The position numbers and the translations under genes were made by a program. Below are positions 1-11,647 of a stretch of DNA of 64,000 nucleotides, one piece after another (position 1 is the first letter of the stretch; the number at the start of each line of letters is the position of its first letter). Origin of the DNA: Pyrenopolyporus hunteri (lineage: Eukaryota; Ascomycota; Sordariomycetes; Xylariales; Hypoxylaceae); assembly GCA_902806595.1 (NCBI GenBank), contig CADCXC010000038.1, positions 2,790,001-2,854,000 of the forward strand. The letters are read 5' to 3'. The notes beneath the pieces were generated by a model. It made no database searches. It was not told the origin of the DNA and worked only from the letters and a program-made list of their open reading frames with translations.

Positions 1-2759
1 GCCACGCTGAGGGACAGATCCGCTTCGCCGCCCTACGCCCACGAGGGGCTTTTTTTTCTCCTTCCTTCCCCTTCCTTTCCTTAGACGTCAGACTCCCTTA
101 TCCGAGGGGTCGTCTCGACCGGAACTCGCTTCTTCCTGGCTCAATGGCATCTCGTCATTTCGTCCCGCTGCCCAACTGCTGCGACGGGCCCTACGCACCG
201 GTGTAATCACGTCCAAGCGGTACTTTCCATGATTAACCTCCTCAATCATCGTCGAAGTAACGTCGTGTTTCATGTCTATATCCGGTCAATGACCAGAACC
301 CTCGAGGACCTGATCAAACCCGACTGATTTCTTTTTTTCACCTGCTTCTTGAACCCCCTCAAGTTTACTACCATCTCAGTCCTCTGCGAGGAGGATTTGG
401 CGTACGGGAATAAAGAGGTTGGCGAGCCGTGACATGATAGCAGTGAGACCGGTAAGCTCGGGGCAGCCGTTATCATCTTCACCATCGGGTTTTTAGGACC
501 CAAGGACTTGGATCTGCAACATATCATGGGCGTCGACAGTCGGTGCAGGGCCGGAACGAGGTACCCATTTGGAAGACGAACCCTTGGCCGTCCCAACATT
601 TGACCATGCCAGTCATTAACAGGGTGTCAATGGCCCTGCTGAGAGTCGCATCCGTTCGTCATGACAGGTTCTAGGTCTTGGTGGCTGATTAGGCGGCTCC
701 TTCGATGCGTCTCTGCCAGGGTCTCCCCCACGGTGAGCGTTCCTAAGGGACCCGCACGCTCCAACGAGATTGGTAGACGGCCTATACCGGTTTCTCTTTG
801 CGTCTATCTTGTCAGCTCTAATGCCTCTCATACGTATCATCAGTCCCAGCCCCCGGGAACCTCGACCCCCCCTTCTCCCCCCTTCGCAACCACCAGTACT
901 ATGTGCGTAGACTTTATCTGAAGCGAACCCAGTCGAGCCGGTACCGTACTCGGGTTCTTGCACACCATCCATACTTCCCATGCATATTATGCACATATTA
1001 GCTGTTACGTGCAGGAAGCTGTCGACGCCCCTGCACCTCGTACGCGAGCGACGTAAGTGGCACAGAGCCCTCCGCCAATATCACGATCGTCACCCGCTCC
1101 TCGCCACACAGATAGTGTGGGGACCCAACACAGAGATCCGGTAATTCAAGTCCTACCCGAGCAGTCGGGACGCCAAATCTCCCCTCTAGTATCGGGCCTA
1201 GGTCCCAAGCCCCATTGAATAGCAATATAATATACGTAATAGCAGCAGGGCAACAGGCAAGGATCGCTAACAAGTTCCGCTGATTGGCCGCGGATGTTCC
1301 TGCGACTACGTGCACATGTATGTAGGTAAATAGCTCCTCCCGGGCTACCGGGGGCAGAGAGTTCCAAGTGCGGAAGCATCTTAGGTTGGGTAGGTAGGTA
1401 GATAATCTTACCCGTGATAGGCTTACCGCACCACGCAGTACGTTTCGGGCTAGCGAGATGTTTGCTCGTGAGCTGCGATGTTCTGGCACGAGGTACGGCT
1501 AAATATGTCACAAGGAGGACGCAAACGATAAACCGCCGATCACGCAGGCGCCGGAAGCGAGACCTCCTACTCCCGGGATGGACGAGATGATCCTAGTCTT
1601 TACGTTGTCTGCTTTCAATATTTATAGAAGGGCGCTACTATGACCGGGGAAAAAGTGAAAGCCCCCCCATTCAGACTATTACAGCTTGTGGGGAGTTGGG
1701 ATTCTCTCACGTGGTCTAGCTTGTAACATACGAAAGAGGTCGTATCTTTCTATAGGGCCGGATGGTAAGGCTGCCGAGATAAACGGGAGGTTACGCTGAC
1801 ACCATCCGTATAATGACCATGGTACCGAAGGGGCTTCAAGCGTAGTAGCACGTAAGGCAGCCTCTCCGGAGCAAGGCGCCCAATGGAATGGCGCACCGGA
1901 AACGGGTCGAGCAATTCGGTTCTTGGTCTCGAAAAGTGATAACTGATGAGGAAACGTGCAGCCGATATTACACGGAACGAGATGATAAACCGGATCACAA
2001 CTCGCGTGGCGGCGGCTCATGGCGTGCCCACCTATCTACCTACCTATACCTACCTCATAGCAGCTCGACGTCACAGCCGATATTATACACCCGATGCTAT
2101 TATGTATCATTTAACTCCAAAACATTAGCTCGTGCTCGGAGCCTTGTCGAGCTGGTCGTTGCAACCCAACGGAACCCAACGGCAGGGATCCCTGGCTGCG
2201 GAGATCGCAAGTCAAAAAGAAGAAGAAAATTGGGCGTCGGGCATGCCTATGATGGGCTGTGTGTGGAAATATGATTGTAGGATATATTATACTCCGACTG
2301 GTCTGTCTCCTGTCACTTTTCTTTCTGGCGATCAACTTCTAGCATGAACCCCTAGGTACTACGAGTAACCAAGCCAGTGTTCGTGATAATAGGCCATACG
2401 GAATTTCTATTCTTGAAGGTTATGAACCACGATACCGGGTATATTAGGTCGTTCTTCAGCTCATATCGGGTTAATAATATCCTATGGGCTCGTCCCGATA
2501 TTGGGGCATTGACGTCGAACTTGTACAGGACAAGTTTAATTATCCCTTTCCGTGTCGTTCTTGGGTAGGATGTTGCTTCAGCAGCTTTTGAAGCATAAGT
2601 CACATCCCAAATTGATGGGTGAGCAGTAGAATATGCAAGACTATGGGCTTGAGAATACCTAATATTCCCAACATGCAGAATAATGAGACCGGCGTGTCGG
2701 TGCCCCTCCATAGCTGGGGAAGCTTCTAACCAATCCGCTTATACGGTTGGGACTCGCCA

Positions 2760-2785
2760 TTGGTTCGAAATCGGTTTCGAACCAA
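2760..2785. repeat. Perfect inverted repeat, 11-bp arms
   Basis: The arms TTGGTTCGAAA and TTTCGAACCAA are separated by the 4-base spacer TCGG, so the sequence can fold into a tight hairpin. It carries a GGTTCGAA core like a tRNA T-arm, but I could not fold a tRNA around it. It could be a protein-binding palindrome or part of a decayed transposon. Confidence 0.6.
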
Positions 2786-2899
2786 ATAGTTCCTATTATG
2801 AGTTGGAGCTGAAGCCGTCTTTGCCGATCCATGTGGAGGGGAACTGGTTACGAGGTGCTCGTACTATTCCTTGTTGCGCCCACATAATCTATGGGTAGT

Positions 2900-4150
2900 T
2901 AGTATCAGAACTATCAGGACCTTAACCTAAACTAGGTGATGTCTGTTGCTAGACCTTTTTCCGGTTTGGGTATCGAGTTCTAATATGTAGAGCCTGCTTA
3001 GACTGCGATGTTCCTTCATATGAATGCATCACTTTACGTGACATGATCCCACCGCTATATTACTTATAGGTAGGTAGAGTTCCCGGGATAGGGGGGTGAG
3101 ATAACTGTGTGCCTTGGCTATATGGCATATAACTATCGACTAGCAGACATTAAATCTATATTACTTTTCACGAGAGTTGATAAACATTGCTAACTTTGAG
3201 GCTCGTGGATAGATGCTCGCTGGCTATGTCCTTCTGCTTACTTTCAAATAATGAAGCGCGGGGGGAAGTATTATATTTATAATTGGTATTTATCTACAGT
3301 TTCACATATTTTGGGTCGAGTTTTAATTCTATGATTTATACTGATCTCTAACGTCTATATCAATCGCTTTTGGGATATGATCACTAGAAACCATTTAGCT
3401 TACGCTTGGACCCTTTATATGACCGTAAATACGGATGAATGTAAGAGATAGAATGATCGTGTAGTAGTTTGCCGTAAGATTATGGACTCAACATCAGATA
3501 TATTTTATTCATGTCTTATGCGTGCTAATAATAGGACCACTTAATCAACTTACTCTTGTAATGCCGTGTAAAACAATGCGCCTTATAGTGGCTTATCATG
3601 CTTGAGATGTGAGTCGTTCTCCGTGATAGGAATACTATAATATATATACTCATAGTCCCTGAGAATATCCGTAAAGGGAATTGCCCTGTGCTTGGAAAGA
3701 AGAGGATATGGTTTTTGAACAGCGGGTTGTAATTAGCCTCCTCTTATATAGCGGGCTTCATACATAAGTTATACAACGGCGGAGATCTTAGTAACTACCT
3801 GTCGTATCCTTCTTTACCTTCGCCTCCGCGTGTTCTTATCGTTAATGTTAAAAAGATATCGTACTTTAAAGGGGGCTAATTATAATTAAATCATTGATAA
3901 TTTTAGCTCTTATTAATTTACGCGTACCATGGTTACTTGACTTAGTTAACAATGTTCGGATGTAAATGAACGGAAGTTTTTGGTTCTTAATTCAATTTTA
4001 ACTTTAAGAGTAAGCCCAACGTGAAGTTACAGCTTCACATATGCACTTAAGGGGCATACGGGATAAACCTTATTCGATTAATGCTATGAAGTCATACTCA
4101 GGTAGAAAGACCCAATCAGAGTTTAGGTCCTGCGCCAATGGCTTTTTAGC
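2900..4150. other. AT-rich block, probable decayed repeat
   Basis: About 1.25 kb has far higher A+T than its surroundings, with many TA steps and no open frame longer than a few dozen codons. This composition is typical of fungal repeats mutated by RIP (repeat-induced point mutation, C to T). I could not identify an element type, terminal repeats or a target-site duplication. Confidence 0.4.
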
Positions 4151-4425
4151 CTTTCGTAGTCTCGTGTCGGCCGCCTGGTAACCCTAGGTACTTAGAGGCA
4201 TGGGGTGAAGCGGCCTATCGATTAGGTACCTACCTAGGTACCTGTCGTTATCTGATCCAGGGGATTCGTTCTTGCGTTCTCCCGACCTCGAGCCAGGAAC
4301 ATCCCATTTCCCATTTCTCATTTCAAAAGACATATAAGTTGATTCTCTCCTTCTCACTCGGTACTCTTCTTCCCCCTACATTTTCACCTCTTTCGAATTG
4401 CGGACGATATCATTTGCCGGGCACA

Positions 4426-6672
4426 ATGGCGGAAACCAAGTCCACGACGTACTCGACCGACCCCGCCCTTTATGTGTACACTTCCCTTACGGCTGGGTCT
4501 TCCCACATCGTCACGGCTACGTCGCGGCTAGAAACAATCCTGAGGGCCAATAAGGTGCCATTCAAAGCTATAGACATCGCCGTCGATGATAAGGCGCGTA
4601 TGATATGGGGTCGAAGGGCGGGCAAAGACGAATCTGGACGCCTCCGCAAGCTCCCTGGTCTCGTACAGATGGGCTTGGTTCTGGGTGTAGGTCGACAATT
4701 ATTAGGATCTTCCCAATGTATCCCTAACTAAGCAATCGCATAGGACCTTGTGGAGATCGAGGAATGGAACGAATACGGCGAGCTAAAGCAACATGTGAAA
4801 ATCTACTATGACGAATTCACCATACCACCTATTAGCGAGGCCCCCCCTCCTCCCGCGCCGAAGCCCTCGAAGCCCGCAGCAGCGCCAGCAGCGGCGGCTT
4901 CTATGGCGGCAGCAAGCACTTCTGCGGCACCCCCACCTCCTGCGCCTCCGCTGCCGCCTAGTGATAAGCCAACGACCACAGCAGCGTCAACCATAACGAA
5001 ATCAGCTCCGGCCCCTAGCCCCGCCGCCCCCGTGCTTAGTATCGCGGAGGAAGCGGCGCGGAAGGCGAAGCAGGCCCACCTTGATAGCCTGAGAGCTAAG
5101 GTCTACGGGAAGAAAGGTAAGGACGATAAAGATGACAAGGATAATAAGGAGAGCAAGGAGAGCAAGGACGTTAAAGAAACCAAGGATACCAAGGACACCA
5201 AGGAGGCGGATGATAAGGACGCCGAGAAGAATAAGGACACCAAGGAGAGCGAGGAAATTAAGGATACCAAGGACAATAAGGAGAAGGAAGAGAAAGACGA
5301 GAAAGACGAGAAGGACGAGAAGGAAGTTAAGGCCGGTAAAGATGACAAAAAGGTGGACACTAGCTCTAAGAAGGCTGCTGCATCCGTATCCAAGCTTGCG
5401 CCAACATCCAAGTCTACGCCATCCAGATCCTCCACCGCACCCAAGTCTCCGTCTATACCCAAGGCTACGTCTGCATCTAAGGCCACCCCCTCGACGCCCA
5501 GAGCTACGTCGTCTTCTAGGGCTACGTCGGCTTCGAGGGCTCCGTCAACTACCAGGACTCCATCGACTACCAGAACTCCATCAACTACTAGGACTCCGTC
5601 AACCACTAGGGCCCCATCAGCTACTAGACCTCCGTCGGCTGCTAGGGCTCCGTCAGCGACTAGGGCTCCATCGGCTACGAGGGCTCCTTCGGCTTCTAGA
5701 GCTACGTCTGCTACTAGAGCTACGTCCGCTACTAGATCCACGTCCGCTACCAGAGCCACGTCCACTACGAGAGCCACGTCTGCTACAAGAGCTCCGTCGG
5801 CTTCTAGGGCTACGCCGTCCTCTAGGGTCACGTCCTCATCGAAACCCGCTTCTTCCTCCAGGACTGCAACTCCATCCAAATCTACGCCCACATCTACATC
5901 CGCCTCCAAGTCCACCACCAAATCTTCGACCAAAACAGTCACCAAGCCCGTGGCTAAGACTACGACTAGGACCGCGACCAAGACTACTACAGCCACCACC
6001 ACTAAGACGACAGCTACCGCTACGGCTAAGTCTGCACCCAAGCCTACAGTCAAATCCACTCCCAAGTCCTCATCTTCGTCCTTAGCCAAGCCTACGACTA
6101 GATCTACGACTAAATCCACAACCACCAAGTCCGTGGTTAAACCAAAAGACAAAACTACGGCATCCGTCAAGGCAGCCAGCAAGAGCCTAGCTAGCCTGTC
6201 GCTATCAGACGACAAGGACAAAGGCAAAGGAAAGGCTACTGGCGAAGGGGGCTTACAATCGCCGACGACGAGTACGTGGCACGCCGAAGTTCCCGCGCCC
6301 GACGACTCGCTGCGGGAGGTCCTCCAGAGCCCGACGAGCAGCACATGGAAAGCAGATGCCGCGGTGCCTACGATAGGGGAACTGCTCGAGTCCGTAATCG
6401 AGGACGCCTCGCCGGAGGAGATCGCCGCGGTCGAGAAGGCCGAGGCTATTCCGGAGGCAACGAGCTCCGAGGAGGAGGATTCCGAGGATGAGAAGGATGA
6501 GGAAGAGGAAGAAGAAGAAAAGGAGGAGGGGGAGGATGAGGATGATGATGAGGAGGAAGAGGAAGATGAAGACGAGGAGGAAGAGGATGATGACGATGAG
6601 GATGAAGATGAGGAGGAGGACGAGGAAGAGGGAAAGGAAAAAGAGGAGGCCAAACCCGAAACTAAGAAATAA
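4426..6672 (+). CDS. SH3BGR-like thioredoxin-fold protein with long low-complexity tail
   Basis: Two exons, 4426-4686 and 4744-6672, encode 729 aa. The 57-nt intron has GTAGGT, CTAAC and TAG signals. Residues 1 to about 115 resemble the SH3BGR/glutaredoxin-like fold: a YVYTSL strand, a helix ending KVPFKAIDIAVDD, then LPGLVQMG and an IEEWNEYGEL segment across the splice. A Pro/Ala linker follows. Next come a Lys/Asp/Glu-Thr block (about 212-293), a Ser/Thr-Arg array built on APSATR/ATSATR units (about 307-457), an Ala/Ser/Thr-Lys region, a duplicated LQSPT-STW motif (about 591-627) and an almost purely Asp/Glu tail (about 657-720). The ATG at 4426 was chosen because the frame upstream has no other ATG. 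It faces PEX6 tail to tail. The biochemical role is unknown; the tail should be disordered. Confidence 0.85.
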
Positions 6673-7224
6673 GCAGTCCGATTTCGATTTAGCGGAGCGT
6701 CTGCGAAGTTTTAATAGGGTTATTTCCTACATCCATTTGTTGGCAGACAAGGGTGAAGGAGGGGAGGGTGTTAACTGTTAGATACCAAGTTTGCGAGAGT
6801 AGAAGTAGAGTGGTCCTAGATGTGAGGAGAGGCCATCGATCATTCTTCACAACCGAAAAGCATCCCATTCTCATATACGGTGCGCTGTTGTTATCCGAGG
6901 GGAAAGAGACTCGTCTCTCCAGACTTTTAATTTAATGAATAGGTACCTATGTTACCTCAGGTTAGGTGGTCGATATCATTATCCTCGTCCATCATCTACC
7001 AACCATCCATTCGTCGTCTATCTAACCGCAATCACCAACCAACTCTTTTGGATATACGTACTAGGTAGGTACCTATCTACAAGAACGGGAGAGGCCCAAT
7101 TTCTTCAACCGGGCTAGTTTTTGGCTATACTCAGGTTCCATTTCGTTTTATGTAATTAGGGCCGGCCAATCATCGACCACATTTCAGTCCAGTCCAGTCC
7201 AGTGTAGATTCACCCCACAACACC
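6673..7224. other. Convergent 3' spacer
   Basis: This spacer separates two genes that end toward each other. It holds TAGGTACC-type runs (near 6945 and 7060-7080) and a short AGTCC tandem run at about 7187-7203. I see no gene. Confidence 0.6.
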
Positions 7225-10200
7225 TCAATACAGCCCATCGTCATCGCTCGCGGTCCCGTCGGTGAACCTGGAGGCGACCGCCTTGCCCTTCCCCTTATTA
7301 GACCTCCCATTCAGGCTTCCACTGAACCCGCTTCCCTCGCCATCGCTCCCCTCGTCGCTGGCGGTGGCGAGGGCTTTCCCTTTCCCCTTGCCGATGCTGC
7401 TGCCGCCGTTGCTGCTGCTGCCCGAGGCTATGGCTTTGCCCTTGCCTTTCCCGCTCGAGGCTGACCGGGACCCCGGCCTACCGGGGCTGCCGCTCGCGCT
7501 AAAACCGTCGAACCTAGACATCGGCGACCCGGGCGCCTCGGCAATACCCGAATACTGCGGCGGTTCCTGTTGTTGCTGCTGCTGCTTTTTGGTGTCTTGG
7601 TTTTCAAAGGTAGCTCTGACCGTTTCATAATGTGCAAGTTCACCGGCGCTAACGCTAGGGATGAGCTCCCTATTCGCGTCGAGGAAGTCCTGTTCCGTGA
7701 CCATGACGGCGACGTCCTCGGGAGCAGCGTAGTGGTCGAAGAAGTTGGCCGTGGAAATTGGCGGATGGCCGTCCCTTTCTCTGTCCGCGTTAATGGCTCG
7801 GACTTTGGCATCCACAAGCGCTGCCTGCCGTGTCACCGCTTTGAGCATGGCGTCACTGCATAGCGCATAGAAGTCGGCACCTGTGTACGTGAAGGGCAAT
7901 TGCTCGGCGACAGCCGGTAGCGAGACGCTTGGGTGGAGTGTGAATCTATTCCGTTAGTATGACTCTTGTGAAACGGGTGAAGATAATTAAATCGATGACA
8001 TACTTTCGCGTTAAAGCTTCCATAATCTTGAGCTGCTTCTCGTGCGTGTCAGACACACCAAGATACAGCATCTTGTCGAATCGACCGGGACGCAGCAGGG
8101 CCTGGTCAAGCAGATCGGGCCGGTTCGTGGCACCGATGACGAAGACACCACCGCCTCCATCATCTCCCCCAGACATCCCGTCCAATTCTGCTAAGAGCTG
8201 TGACACAATGCGATCCATGACGCCACCGCTATCGCCTTGATTTCCCCTCTTCGGCGCAACTGAGTCGAGCTCGTCGAAGAAGACAACACAGGGCCTCGCA
8301 TCCCGAGCTCGCTGGAAGACTCGGCGGACGTTGGCCTCGGATTCTCCGATATACATGTTCAGTAATTCGGGACCCTTGACACTGAAGAAATTCAGGCTGT
8401 ACTCTGTGGCGATCGCCTTTGCTAGTAAGGTCTTTCCGGTACCGGGCGGGCCGTAAAACAATATACCGGAACGCTTCTTCATCCCCTTGGCAAATAGCTC
8501 TGGCCTTTCTAACGGAAGTTGGATGGTCTCCATTACCGCTTCCTTAACGTTGTTGAGACCACCGACGTCGTCCCAGGTGACATTCGGGATCTTTGGGGCG
8601 CCAATGGCGTCTGCGAAGTTTTTACGCGCCGCGTCCACGGCAATATCAAAGTCGGCTTTAGTTAGACATCTCGCGGATGAACCCCCTGCTACTTGAACAT
8701 CGCGGACGGTGACAGTTGAACTCTCGGTTGATGCCTTGGCTACCAGCATTTCGAGACGCGAATCACGGGCGACGATCGCGCGCTCAACTACGTCAACAAG
8801 ATCACCGGCCACCAGAGCTGCCGTCTTGATGGCGACACCGCTTAGCTCAACCTCGGGTGCCAAGGATACTGCTCGGTTTTGTATAATGGATCGTAGTATG
8901 CCTTCACGTTCGCCTTCATCGGGGGCACTCATCTCTAGTTCATGAGTGAAGAGCCCTCTTATCCCGTCGGGCACCTTGTCCACTTCGGTGGTCGTCGCAA
9001 TAAGTACTCTCGTTTCACCGAGTACTTCCTTCATCGCCGCCACCATCCTGTCGGCGGTGAGCGCTTCAATATGTCGAATAAGAAGAGCGCAACACTCTGG
9101 TCCGCAACTCATTGCACGATCCACTCGAGCCTTTAGGAGACCTTCGGTTTTGACGTCGCTCCCTCCAGCCCCACTCTCGTTAACAACGTCGTAGGCATCG
9201 ATAGTGAACGTGTGGAGGCCAATATCCGCGCAGGCATTGGTAGCTAAAGTAGCCTTGCCAATGTTGCGTTGGTTTGATATAAGGAGAATGGCTAGCGGGG
9301 GCATCTTAAGATGGACGGCTCGTTTACTCGTGGCGGCTGCTATCAGCTCCCTTAGTCGTCGTCTCAAGGGAGGAGTAAATCTCGCCTGCGGCTGCGCCAC
9401 CGAAGAGAGAAGACCGGACGTAGGTTGAGGAGCTTCTTCAATGCCTAGATAGTATGGCCAATTACTGTCTTTCGTACCTGGAAGCGAACTAGTGGTGCCG
9501 CCGGACTGGGCAATCTGAGTGGAAGAGCTGTCGACGCAAGCTACGCCGCCCCAGATATCCTCCTCGTCCTCTTCGTCGGCGGGTTCCGACTTCTGGCGGT
9601 CTATATGGGCGACCTTAAACCAAGCGACAGCGTCAGGTTTCGACGCCGCAGTCACACCAGACTTATTCGAAGCCGTTAAAGCCACAACGTCGTCAAGAAC
9701 GAGGCCATCACCAGTATTCGTCGATTCCTGCAGGGTTCGTCCGAGCTGCGTGTCGATTGGGATTCCAACGAGATCGCCGGTCTTGACCACTCGCATGCTC
9801 CGTGAAAAGTGGTCCTTAAGTCCACCGAATATTGCTGTCTGAAGGGCTTTCTCGGAAGAGATAGGCGTCCGTATCTGCTGGAGGGTGACGTCTCGAGCGT
9901 AGGGAGGACGGGAAGCCCCCGTAATCTTCGACTGACCTGGCCTTGGAGGTTGGGCCGTCCTTTTTAACGGAGATAAGCGAACATAAGGCGTACTTTCTAG
10001 GTTCGCGAGCAGGAGAGGGGACATGTACGCGCCGGGGCCTGTCTGGCTTTGAATCTGGGACTCGAAGAACGAGGGCCTTCGATTGTTGGCATCATGCCTC
10101 GAACTCGGAATTCTAGTCATAGGTCTATGAGAATAGCCTTCCGGGAGCCCATAGACCTTGGCTGGTCGCCATACTGGCTCTTCCACCCCAGGCTGTCCGA

Positions 10201-11647
10201 AGCTACCCAGACCAAACAGACCGGTTCCGTTTGTCGGGGGTTCCTCCGAAGCCTCAAGCCGGACCCAGTCCCCAGAGAAACATCCTATCCTAGTCAGAGA
10301 TATGATGTCTACGTACACCCTTATCTCTTCGTCGTCCTCGGCTGTCGGTTTAGGATGAAGCAACTCTGACGGGATCGGGCTCATTAGACCGTGAGCTTTG
10401 AATAGGCGGCCCTTGGGGCGGTCCGGACGAGCAGTAGTGGCGGTGAAATTAGAGAATACTGAGGGAGTGCTAATGCTGCCGACCATCCTTCCACGCCCGA
10501 CTGTCATTGGCGTTCCCGGTTGCATCGAAGAAACGCCGCTAGCATTGCTGGACGGCAGCGAGGGGGCCTGAAGAGAGATGATATCATCCATTGAGTCATC
10601 CGAGAGCTCATCTTCATTTTCAGGTTCAGAGATCTCTGTCTCAGTTTCGGTTATGATATCTGACGTCTCGCTCGGCCCATCTGCCTTTGCCCGTTCTTCC
10701 GTGGCCGAATAGAATTGGTCGGTGGCTGTGTCCTCATCATCTTGTTCGGCACTTTTCAGGGTCTGGGGGGAGGCGATGGAGCTTCGGGCTTGCTTTGCCT
10801 GAGCGTGGCCTCTCGTCAAGATGATCTTGGTGCTCGGTACTAGTATACCCTGTGCTACAGGCTCACAGAGCGTCACCTTGCCCGGCGTGGGGGGGACGTG
10901 TGTGATGTTGTGCGGCGGCAATGGTAGAGGGAACAGATCCCCATTATGGACAATCCTCAAGGTTCCAAGGGCTATGCGCAACGCGGCGGCGAGGCGGTCA
11001 GTCGGTGTATCGCTTCCCGAGGTTACTCTCTTTTCGACGGAGGGGTGATCGTCAAAGAAGGTCCCTTCTCCCTTCTCGAGTCTTTTCACGAGGTCACTTT
11101 CGAGATGTACGAAGACGGTATCTAGAGGTAAAGGTGCCACATCCAGAACTAGAATCTCGATGCCGCCCCTGTTATGGCCGGAGAGCTTCGAAGGCGCGAC
11201 ATTCTGCAACGTCGTCGCAAAGCTTTGCAGAGCGAGAGAGGAGGGCGAGAACTGCACGGTCGAATGGGCAAGGGCGGCAGATTTGGTGATAGGGACTATG
11301 GTCCAATTCGTTCGCTGAGGACTCGCAGACGGCGTCCATGGGGCAATGGCAATATGATGGATGCTGGGGATTTGGCTACCTGTCTCATCTTCGGCCGATT
11401 CTGTATCACATTTAAGTTCGTATTAGATCCGGACACGGCTACATGCAGGGAGCCCAAGCGTAGCCTCGAAACACTCACCCTGTTGTAAGTGAGGGAACAA
11501 ATCGGCGAAAAGATCGTCGGACAAGATTCCCACTTCTCCTTTCACATGATTGTCCAGGACGAGCCTTGCTGCAATGGCTGGCTTGTCCTGCCTTCTCCTC
11601 CGTCTTCGTTTTCGGTGGGTAGCTAGATCGCGACTGGGAGCGGCCAT
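7225..11647 (-). CDS. PEX6: Peroxisomal biogenesis factor 6, AAA ATPase
   Basis: Three exons on the minus strand, 11647-11479, 11400-8004 and 7945-7225, encode 1428 aa, the usual fungal PEX6 size. Pex6 forms a hetero-hexamer with Pex1 that pulls the PTS1 receptor Pex5 out of the peroxisomal membrane. The conserved N-terminal stretch around ARLVLDNHVKGEVGILSDD is present. The D1 AAA domain has a degenerate Walker A (NQRNIGKAT, about 761-775), as expected for Pex6. D2 has an intact Walker A (GPPGTGKT, about 1038), Walker B (VVFFDELDS, about 1093) and the second-region-of-homology motif ATNRPDLLDQALLRPGRFD. Intron 1 (11401-11478) splits a Glu codon after LFPHLQQ; intron 2 (7946-8003) has an ACTAAC branch site. 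A Gly/Ser/Lys-rich tail ends the protein. It is divergent from the lipase gene, about 2 kb away. Confidence 0.96.

Larger units (their letters stand above)
1..4425. other. Gene-free left flank
   Basis: I see no supportable gene here. The open frames are short, overlap on both strands and match no family I recognise. Bases 1-2900 have mixed composition with scattered TAGGTA/TACCTA runs (for example near 1390 and 2030-2055). Bases about 2900-4150 are strongly AT-rich. From about 4160 the composition returns to normal, and a TACCTAGGTA cluster lies at 4225-4245, just before the promoter of the first gene. Confidence 0.6.

Noticed and set aside
998..1489. 163-codon minus-strand frame
   Set aside because: No recognisable domain, overlaps another frame of 121 codons on the same strand and lies in a repeat-bearing flank.
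2711..2790. tRNA-like B-box (GGTTCGAAATC) region
   Set aside because: No acceptor stem or anticodon arm can be paired around it; the match comes from the palindrome.
5103..6653. 516-codon minus-strand frame over the SH3BGR-like gene
   Set aside because: It is the antisense shadow of the low-complexity Glu/Lys/Ser/Thr coding repeats (poly-Ser and Val/Asp repeats) with no domain.
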